A DNA stretch of 64,000 nucleotides, taken from the NCBI RefSeq assembly GCF_001905735.1, contig NZ_LISW01000004.1, positions 372,001-436,000 on the forward strand, read 5' to 3'. The translations under genes were made by a program, and so were the position numbers. Positions 33,263 through 38,738 of this stretch are shown piece by piece. Within the stretch, counting starts at the first letter, position 1. The number at the start of each line of letters is the position of its first letter. This DNA comes from Streptomyces sp. CB01249. GTDB taxonomy: Bacteria > Actinomycetota > Actinomycetes > Streptomycetales > Streptomycetaceae. The notes beneath the pieces are model-generated. The model made no database searches and was not told the origin of the DNA. It was given only the letters and a program-made list of their open reading frames with translations.

Positions 33263-34227
33263 CGGGTGGGCTCCGCGAGGCGGGACTGGACGAGCAGGGC
33301 GCCGAGGTGGGTGCGGCTGGTGGCGTTGAGCGTGTGCATCAACTTGGCGATGTGGGCGCGGCAGGTGCGGACGCTGATGCCGAGTTTTTCGGCGGCGGTT
33401 TGGTCGGTGCAGCCGTCGATGAGGAGGCGGGCGATGCTCTGTTGGACGGCCGTGACGGGGGCGCCGGGGGTGGCGGCGGGGAGCGAGTCGCCGAAGGGTG
33501 TGGCGTGGGCCCAGAGTACGTCGTACAGCTGCGCCAGGTAGCGGACGAGGCCGGGGTGGCGGATCTCCAGGGCGGCGCTGCGGTCGGGGTTGGCCGGGAG
33601 GTAGGCGACCTTGCGGTCGAAGATCATCAGGCGGTCGGTCGCGCGCTCCATCGTGCGGACCTGGAGCAGGTCGTCGGGCAGTTGGGCCAGATACCCCTTG
33701 AGCCCGGAACCGTAGCGTGCCGAGTGCTGGTAGATGTGGCGCAGCCGGACGTTCCGCCTGACGACCGGCAGCGTGCTGGCCAGGGCCACCCGGATGATCT
33801 CCGGCGAGCGGGTGCTGCCGGGCTGGACGGTGAGGACTTCGTCGTTCGCCTCGCGCAGGGAGGCGTCGATGGCCGCCTGGATGGCGGACTGCCCGGCGAC
33901 GACCCTGATGGCGAGATCCGCGGGCTCGTCGGCGAGTGCGCTCAGCGTGTCAAGGGTCCTGGCCAGGAGGTCGGCGGTACGCACTTGGTCCAGGATGTCC
34001 CGGGCCAGCGGATGCAGCAGCCGGGCCAGGGCGGACGTGGGCGGTACGGGCCGCAGCCACGCGTTGTCGCGCGGGTCGGCGGTGAGCAGGGCGTGCTCGG
34101 CGAGACAGGGCACCTCACGGGCGGTGGCCCGGGCGATGCGGCCCTGGGCCAGGGCCTGCGTGTAGAGGTCCACCGCTTCGTCGCACAGCGCGTGTCCGCT
34201 GTGGCGGTGTTCGGTGGGCTGGGTCAT
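33259..34227 (-). CDS. LuxR-type regulator paralogue B
   Basis: This 322-residue protein has the same architecture as A, C and D: RPVPP near residue 60, DEVLTVQPGSTRSPEII, RHIYQHSARYGSGLKGYLAQLP, LMIFDRKVAYLP, and a C-terminal LuxR HTH almost identical in sequence to A and C. It starts MTQPTEHRHSGHALCDEAVDLYTQAL, close to A (MTLPTEHRHGEGE), so A and B are the closest pair by N terminus. ATGA overlaps join it to both neighbours, so the four genes are probably made from one transcript starting before D. Confidence 0.88.
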   Translation of the reverse strand: MTQPTEHRHSGHALCDEAVDLYTQALAQGRIARATAREVPCLAEHALLTADPRDNAWLRPVPPTSALARLLHPLARDILDQVRTADLLARTLDTLSALADEPADLAIRVVAGQSAIQAAIDASLREANDEVLTVQPGSTRSPEIIRVALASTLPVVRRNVRLRHIYQHSARYGSGLKGYLAQLPDDLLQVRTMERATDRLMIFDRKVAYLPANPDRSAALEIRHPGLVRYLAQLYDVLWAHATPFGDSLPAATPGAPVTAVQQSIARLLIDGCTDQTAAEKLGISVRTCRAHIAKLMHTLNATSRTHLGALLVQSRLAEPTR

Positions 34228-35192
34228 CGGGTGGGTTCCGCGAGGCGTGACTGTATGAGGAGGGCGCCGAGGTGGGTGCGGCTGGTGGCGTTGAGCGTGT
34301 GCATGAGCTTGGCGATGTGGGCACGGCAGGTGCGGACGCTGATGCCGAGTTTTTCGGCGGCGGTTTGGTCGGTGCAGCCGTCGATGAGGAGGCGGGCGAT
34401 GCTTTGCTGGACGGCGGTGACGGGGGCGCCGGGGAGTGCGGTGGGGAGGTGTTCGGTGAAGGGGGTGGCTCCGGCCCACAGCGTTTCGTAGATGCCGGCC
34501 AGGTAGCGGACGAGGGCGGGGTGGCGGATCTCCAGGGCGGCGTTGCCGTCGGGGTCGGCGGGGAGGTAGGCGACGGCCCGGTCGAAGACGAGCATGCGGC
34601 CCACGCTCTGCTCCATGGTGCGGATCTGGAGGCGGCCGGACGGGATCTTCGCCAGGTACTCCTTGAGCCGGGGGCTGTAGCGCGCCGAGTGCTGGTAGAG
34701 GTGCCGGAGCCGGCCGCCCGATGCGAGGACGAACTCCGCGTTCGTCCGGCCCTGGCGCATGTTGTGGACCAGGCGGTTGCCGCCGGGCTGGGCGGTCAGG
34801 ACCTCCTCCCGGGCCGACTGCGAGGCGTCGCGGAGCGCCGCGCGGATCCGGTCGGGCCCTTCGATCACGGTGATCGAATGGTTCGGGTCCTCGTCGGCGC
34901 CCGCGAGCAACGGCAGCAGGGACCGGGTCAGCGCGGTGGTCAGCCGGAGCCGTGCGTCGATCTCGCGGCTGAGGGGGCTGAGCAGTTGCCCCAGGACCGC
35001 GGACGGCGGCACGGGGCGCAGCCACGCCTCGTCCTGCGGGTCGGGGAGGAGCAGGCCGAGTGCGGTGAGGCAGGGGGCGGGCTCCGCGGCGCTGCGGGCG
35101 ATGCGGCCGGCGGCGAGGGCGTCCCCGTAGAGGGCGAGGGCGGCTTCGCAGAGCTCCCGATCGCTGTGGGGGTGCGTCGCCGAAACGTTCAT
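34224..35192 (-). CDS. LuxR-type regulator paralogue C
   Basis: This 322-residue protein starts MNVSATHPHSDRELCEAALALYGDALAAGRIARS and continues with LRPVPPSAVL, EEVLTAQPGGNR, RHLYQHSARYSPRLKEYLAKIP, MLVFDRAVAYLP and the LuxR HTH. The N-terminal two-thirds differs clearly from A and B. The last third matches A base for base over 334 bases with about 8 differences, so the HTH end has been copied between paralogues. It overlaps B downstream and D upstream by 4 bases each. Confidence 0.88.
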   Translation of the reverse strand: MNVSATHPHSDRELCEAALALYGDALAAGRIARSAAEPAPCLTALGLLLPDPQDEAWLRPVPPSAVLGQLLSPLSREIDARLRLTTALTRSLLPLLAGADEDPNHSITVIEGPDRIRAALRDASQSAREEVLTAQPGGNRLVHNMRQGRTNAEFVLASGGRLRHLYQHSARYSPRLKEYLAKIPSGRLQIRTMEQSVGRMLVFDRAVAYLPADPDGNAALEIRHPALVRYLAGIYETLWAGATPFTEHLPTALPGAPVTAVQQSIARLLIDGCTDQTAAEKLGISVRTCRAHIAKLMHTLNATSRTHLGALLIQSRLAEPTR

Positions 35193-36205
35193 TCCCCGGC
35201 GCCTTCCGCGGTGTCCTCCCCGGTGCCGTCCTCGGTGGCCTCCACGACGCCGGACTGGACGAGCAGGGCGCCGAGATGGGTGCGGCTGGTGGCGCCGAGG
35301 GCGTGCATCAGCTTGGCGATGTGGGCGCGACAGGTGCGGACGCTGATGGCCAGTTTGCGGGCCACGATCTGGTCGGCGTTCCCCTCGACGAGGAGGCGCG
35401 CGACGCTCAGCTGGGTGGCGGTGATCGGGGTGTCGTGCGCGGGGGCCTGGAGGGGAGAGGTCAGCGGCTTGGCCTGGGCCCACAGCACCTCGTACACCTG
35501 GATCAGGTAGCGCACGAGGGCGGGGTGGCGGATCTCCAGGGCGGTGTCGCGTCGTGGACTGGCGGGGATGAACGCGACGGTGCGATCGAAGACGAAGAGA
35601 CGCTCGACCGTCTGCTCGATGGTGCGCACCTGGATGAAGCCCGACGGCATATCGTCCACGTACGCCTTGATGGCCGGGCTGTAGCGGGCGGGGTGCTGGT
35701 AGATGTGGCGGAGCGTCACGCCTCGCTCGGCCACGTCGAGCGCGAGGGCCAGCGCCTTCTTGAGCTGGTCCACGGGCCTGTTGCCGCTGGGCTGCAGGGT
35801 GAGGATCTCGTCCTGCGCGCCGTCCGTGGCGTTCTGGATGGCGGCCTCGATCAGTGGCATGCCTTCAAGGACGGTGATGGCGAGGTTGGGGTCGGTGCTG
35901 GCGACGGAGGCCAGGGGTGCCAGGGAGTCGGCCAGGGCGGCGGAGAGCCGGATGCGTTCGTGTATTTCCCGGGTGACGGGCTGGAGTAGATGAGCGAGAG
36001 CCGAGGACGGTGGCACCGGCCGGATCCAGCCATCATCCTGCGGGTCGGGATGGACAAGCGCCAACTCGGTGAGGCAAGGAACGGGTTCGAGCGCGGAGCG
36101 GGGGAGCCGACCCACCTTGAGTGCTTCGGTGTACGTCCTGACACCGGCCTCGCACAGCTCCAGATCACCGTGTGGCTGGTGCGATATGCCCTCGTCCTTG
36201 CCCAT
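35189..36205 (-). CDS. LuxR-type regulator paralogue D (first gene of the four-gene array)
   Basis: This 338-residue protein has the same layout: IRPVPPSSAL, QDEILTLQPSGNRPVDQ, RHIYQHPARYSPAIKAYVDDMP, LFVFDRTVAFIP and a more diverged HTH (LSVARLLVEGNADQIVARKLAISVRTCRAHIAKLM). It ends in an acidic tail (EDGTGEDTAEGAGE). The GAGGGGGG ribosome site is strong. As the 5'-most copy it should carry the array promoter, in 36206-36385. A 9-base inverted repeat AGTTCCCGG/CCGGGAACT (36257-36298) is a candidate control site there. Confidence 0.88.
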   Translation of the reverse strand: MGKDEGISHQPHGDLELCEAGVRTYTEALKVGRLPRSALEPVPCLTELALVHPDPQDDGWIRPVPPSSALAHLLQPVTREIHERIRLSAALADSLAPLASVASTDPNLAITVLEGMPLIEAAIQNATDGAQDEILTLQPSGNRPVDQLKKALALALDVAERGVTLRHIYQHPARYSPAIKAYVDDMPSGFIQVRTIEQTVERLFVFDRTVAFIPASPRRDTALEIRHPALVRYLIQVYEVLWAQAKPLTSPLQAPAHDTPITATQLSVARLLVEGNADQIVARKLAISVRTCRAHIAKLMHALGATSRTHLGALLVQSGVVEATEDGTGEDTAEGAGE

Positions 36206-36385
36206 TCGTGACCCCCCTCTTTTGGCAATGCAGCAAGATGACGGTGGTGCCAGCCTAGTTCCCGGGCCAGTGTGGAGGTGTCGGGGGAGCCGGGAACTCC
36301 CCCGGCTGATCTAGGGCGTGGCCATGCTCTCCCCCATTGCGTGGCACGCCCGTCCGGCCCGGGGGGTGGGGATCTTTGGGGCCGG

Positions 36386-36420
36386 CCGGTCAGGAATCCT
36401 GGTCCAGGATTCCTGACCGG
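36386..36420. terminator. perfect palindrome at the 3' end of regulator E
   Basis: CCGGTCAGGAATCCTGG and its exact complement form 17-base arms around a single T. The stop codon of regulator E (36390-36392) lies in the left arm. It can act as a terminator. The inner TCCTGG/CCAGGA also resembles the repeat upstream of E and the peptide gene. Confidence 0.75.
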
Positions 36421-37373
36421 GCGATCAGATAACCGAGTTGGGCACGGCTGGTGCTGCCGAGTGCGGCGCTGAGCTTGGCGACGTGGGCGCGGCAGGTGCG
36501 TACGTTCATGCCCAGACGACGGGCGATCGCCTCGTCGACGTAACCCTCGACCAGGAGTTTCGCTATGGACCGCTGGACGCCGGTGATCCCGTCGTTCGGC
36601 GGAGTGTACGGGGCCTCTTCGCCGAGTGGGGTGGCCAACTGCCAGAACTGGTCGAACACGGAGACCAGGTACTCGACAAGTCCCGGATGGCGCAGTTCGA
36701 GGGCCACTTGCCTGTCGCGGCGCGCCGGTATGACGGCCATGGAGCGGTCGAAGATGATCATGCGGTCGATCAGCTCTTCGAGTGTCCTGATTTCGACGTT
36801 TCCCGCGTGGAGGCGTTCCAGGTAGGCGAAGACGCCTGCGCCGTGACGAGCCGTGTGCTGGTAGAGAGTCCGCAGTCGTACGCCGCGGCTGAGCGGACCC
36901 TCCACGCGCTCCAGTGACTGGGTGAGCACGTCGGGGTTCCGGACCCCGCCCGGCTGGATCGTCAGGATCTCCTTGGTGCACTGGGCGGTGGCGACGTCCA
37001 GCGTCGCGTTGATCGCCTGGAGCCCCTCCAGCACGGTGATCGCGTGCGTGGTCGCCGCGGGCTGCGTGCTGATCGCCATAAACGGCTCGAATGTATCGGT
37101 CAGTTCGATCGTCGTGCGTCGCCGGTCACGGATTTCACGCTCCAGGGGCTGCAGGCGCTGGGCGAGTACGGCCGAAGGCGGAACTGGCCGCAGCCAACTC
37201 GCGTCGTCCGGGTCGGGGCGCAGGAGCCCGAACTCCAGGAGGCAGGGCGCCGGGCCCGTTTCCGAGCGGGCGATGCGGCCGGCACCCAGGGCGCTGCCGT
37301 ACAGCCGGGCCCCCTCGTCGCAGAGTTCCGTGATGAGGTGAGGATGCGTAGGTTTCACGCTTGTTGTGAGCAA
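36390..37373 (-). CDS. LuxR-type regulator paralogue E, divergent from the peptide gene
   Basis: This 327-residue protein is the most diverged of the five. It keeps LRPVPPSAVL, CTKEILTIQPGGVR, RTLYQHTARHGAGVFAYLERL, MIIFDRSMAVIP and an HTH (RSIAKLLVEGYVDEAIARRLGMNVRTCRAHVAKLS). It is separated from the A-D operon by 184 bases and a hairpin. It is transcribed away from the secreted-peptide gene across a 113-base region that contains TCCTG-N6-CAGGA at 37391-37406. It is the best candidate for direct control of the peptide gene. Confidence 0.88.
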   Translation of the reverse strand: MLTTSVKPTHPHLITELCDEGARLYGSALGAGRIARSETGPAPCLLEFGLLRPDPDDASWLRPVPPSAVLAQRLQPLEREIRDRRRTTIELTDTFEPFMAISTQPAATTHAITVLEGLQAINATLDVATAQCTKEILTIQPGGVRNPDVLTQSLERVEGPLSRGVRLRTLYQHTARHGAGVFAYLERLHAGNVEIRTLEELIDRMIIFDRSMAVIPARRDRQVALELRHPGLVEYLVSVFDQFWQLATPLGEEAPYTPPNDGITGVQRSIAKLLVEGYVDEAIARRLGMNVRTCRAHVAKLSAALGSTSRAQLGYLIARSGILDQDS

Positions 37374-37390
37374 ATCTCCGCCCCCCAGGG

Positions 37391-37406
37391 TCCTGAACGT
37401 ACAGGA
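37391..37406. promoter_or_regulatory. candidate operator in the regulator E / peptide intergenic region
   Basis: The inverted repeat TCCTG-AACGTA-CAGGA lies 18 bases before the regulator E start and about 80 bases before the peptide gene. The same half-sites occur in the palindrome at 36386-36420. Confidence 0.4.
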
Positions 37407-37486
37407 ACATGATGCATCGCTTCTGTGGCCTGGACGTGCTCCCTTGCGACATGGTCTTGGTAGAGCCGGGGGAGAGGGACTACCAA

Positions 37487-37696
37487 GTGAGGACGAAGCC
37501 GACCATGTACAACAAATTGCTTCGCTCGGTTCTCGCCGTCGCCTTTGCTGCTACGGCGTTTGCCGTGGCGACTCAGACGAATGTTTCGGGTTCTGGCGGA
37601 GGCGATGTGTCCTGGAACAACACATCGGCGGCCAAGCTCGGAACGGCGGACGTGTCGTGGGACGTGTCGCCCGCACGTAAGGCCGCAGACGCATGA
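37487..37696 (+). CDS. short secreted peptide precursor with repeated DVSW motif
   Basis: This 69-residue product from GTG 37487 is preceded by GAGAGGG at 8 bases. (ATG 37505 would give 63 residues but has a poorer ribosome site.) A basic n-region with Lys/Arg (RTKPTMYNKLLRS) is followed by hydrophobic VLAVAFAATAFAVA and a likely AxA signal-peptidase site AVA/TQ at 28/29. The mature part is about 41 residues: a Gly/Ser stretch, then DVSWNNTSAAKLGTA and DVSWDVSPARKAADA, two imperfect 15-residue repeats. It is rich in A/T-type codons (AAA, TTG, CTT, TTT, AAT), unlike neighbouring genes. It overlaps the next gene by ATGA. I do not recognise the family. Confidence 0.75.
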   Translation: MRTKPTMYNKLLRSVLAVAFAATAFAVATQTNVSGSGGGDVSWNNTSAAKLGTADVSWDVSPARKAADA

Positions 37697-38013
37697 CCAC
37701 TCCCCCGGACGACCGGACCTTCCGGCGTGAGATGGCGACCGCCTACCGGTCAGGGTGGCATTTCATCGATCTCGTCACGGCACTGCCCCACCGTGGCGAC
37801 TCGTTGATGGTCACTCTGTTCGGCGACCCGGTCGTCGTCGCCCGCGAGGACGACGGTGAAGTCCGCGCCTACCGGTGCCTCCGCAAGCCGAGGGGTGCGC
37901 CGCAGCCGGTGCGCTGTGCCATCCGGTACGACATGATCTTCGTGAATCTCGCACAGCGTGACCATCAGCTGTTCGAACCAGAAACCATTGCCGCCACCCC
38001 CCACAGTGCCTGA
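37693..38013 (+). CDS. degenerate Rieske-like small protein
   Basis: This 106-residue protein contains DSLMVTLFGDPVVVAREDDGEVRAY, then RCLRKPRG, RCAIRYD and MIFVNLAQ. This follows the outline of a Rieske oxygenase N-terminal domain (vvvxRdxdGxvraf, C-x-H-R-G, then FVNL). But the CxH and CxxH iron ligands are mostly missing: only Cys62 and Cys75 remain, and the usual ligand His residues are absent. It probably does not hold a normal 2Fe-2S cluster. It overlaps the peptide gene by 4 bases, so the two are made together. A strong terminator follows. Confidence 0.7.
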   Translation: MTTPPDDRTFRREMATAYRSGWHFIDLVTALPHRGDSLMVTLFGDPVVVAREDDGEVRAYRCLRKPRGAPQPVRCAIRYDMIFVNLAQRDHQLFEPETIAATPHSA

Positions 38014-38054
38014 GCGATCCCCCGTCGTTCCACGTCGCTCAGTCACTTCCCCCA

Positions 38055-38097
38055 CACAACGGCGCCACCGTGACCTGAACACGGTGGCGCCGTTGTG
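38055..38097. terminator. strong terminator after the peptide / Rieske-like pair
   Basis: CACAACGGCGCCACCGTG and its exact complement form 18-base arms with a 7-base loop, 42 bases after the stop and shared with the convergent oxidase-like gene. Confidence 0.9.
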
Positions 38098-38118
38098 CTG
38101 TGCCGGCGGGCGGCGCCC

Positions 38119-38523
38119 TCAGCCGCGGCCGAGCGCCCGGTCCAGGGTGATCTCGATGACGACCCGGTCCGGGTTGGGCGAGGGCACCCGGTCGTAGCGC
38201 TCCGTGTGGCGGCGTACGGCCTCCGCGACCCGCTCCGGGTCCGTGCTGATCCGGGCCACGCCCTCCAGGGTCGCCCAGCGGCGCCTGTGCACCTGGCACG
38301 CCGCGACCCGGGCGCCGTCCGGGCCCGCGGCCAGGATGTTGGCCACCTTGCGGCTGTGCTTGTTGGTGATGACCCGGGCGAGGCCGGCCTCGGGGTCGTA
38401 CGTCACGCACACCGGGACCACGTGCGGCGTGCCGTCGGGCCGGGGCGTGGTGAGCGTGCACACGTGGCTCTCGCGCCAGAAGGCGAGGTACTCGGGGCTC
38501 GGCTGGTGTACGTCGACTGCCAT
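38119..38523 (-). CDS. pyridoxamine 5'-phosphate oxidase / F420-dependent-like small protein
   Basis: This 134-residue protein has a split beta-barrel fold: YLAFWRESHVCTLTTPRPDGTPHVVPVCV, then NKHSRKVANILA and the region YDRVPSPNPDRVVIEITLDRA. The family binds FMN or F420 and reduces or oxidises small substrates. Length fits the short actinobacterial F420/FMN-binding subgroup. Start at ATG 38523. No operon partners. Confidence 0.85.
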   Translation of the reverse strand: MAVDVHQPSPEYLAFWRESHVCTLTTPRPDGTPHVVPVCVTYDPEAGLARVITNKHSRKVANILAAGPDGARVAACQVHRRRWATLEGVARISTDPERVAEAVRRHTERYDRVPSPNPDRVVIEITLDRALGRG

Positions 38524-38614
38524 GGGCCCCAGCGTATGCGGGTGGGAGCGGCCTGCGGTGGCGGGTGCCCGCGACGGCCGGTTCACTCGGAGGAGGGGCG
38601 GGGCGACGTTTCGC

Positions 38615-38635
38615 CTTGAGTGGAATGCGCTCAAC
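38615..38635. promoter_or_regulatory. HAIR-like element (HspR operator), upstream copy, clpB
   Basis: CTTGAGT-N7-GCTCAAC matches the HAIR palindrome at five of seven bases in the right arm. It lies 37 bases before a second copy. Confidence 0.8.
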
Positions 38636-38651
38636 TTTCGGCGCGCCCAGC

Positions 38652-38672
38652 CTTGAGTGGAATAGACTCAAC
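38652..38672. promoter_or_regulatory. HAIR element (HspR operator) over the clpB promoter
   Basis: CTTGAGT-GGAATAG-ACTCAAC matches the consensus except for one base. Its TTGAGT (38653-38658) could be the -35 box with TGTACA 16 bases further as -10, so HspR binding would directly block the promoter. Confidence 0.88.
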
Positions 38673-38738
38673 TTTGTACACGTTGACCGTGTCAGTAGTG
38701 GGGAACGGACCAGTCGTCGCAAGGAGGAGACAGCGCAC

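Noticed and set aside
33259..35025. A single 588-codon regulator spanning B and part of C
   Set aside because: The N-terminal part is an out-of-frame reading of C. The MTQPTEHRHSG start at 34227 gives a protein matching its paralogues.
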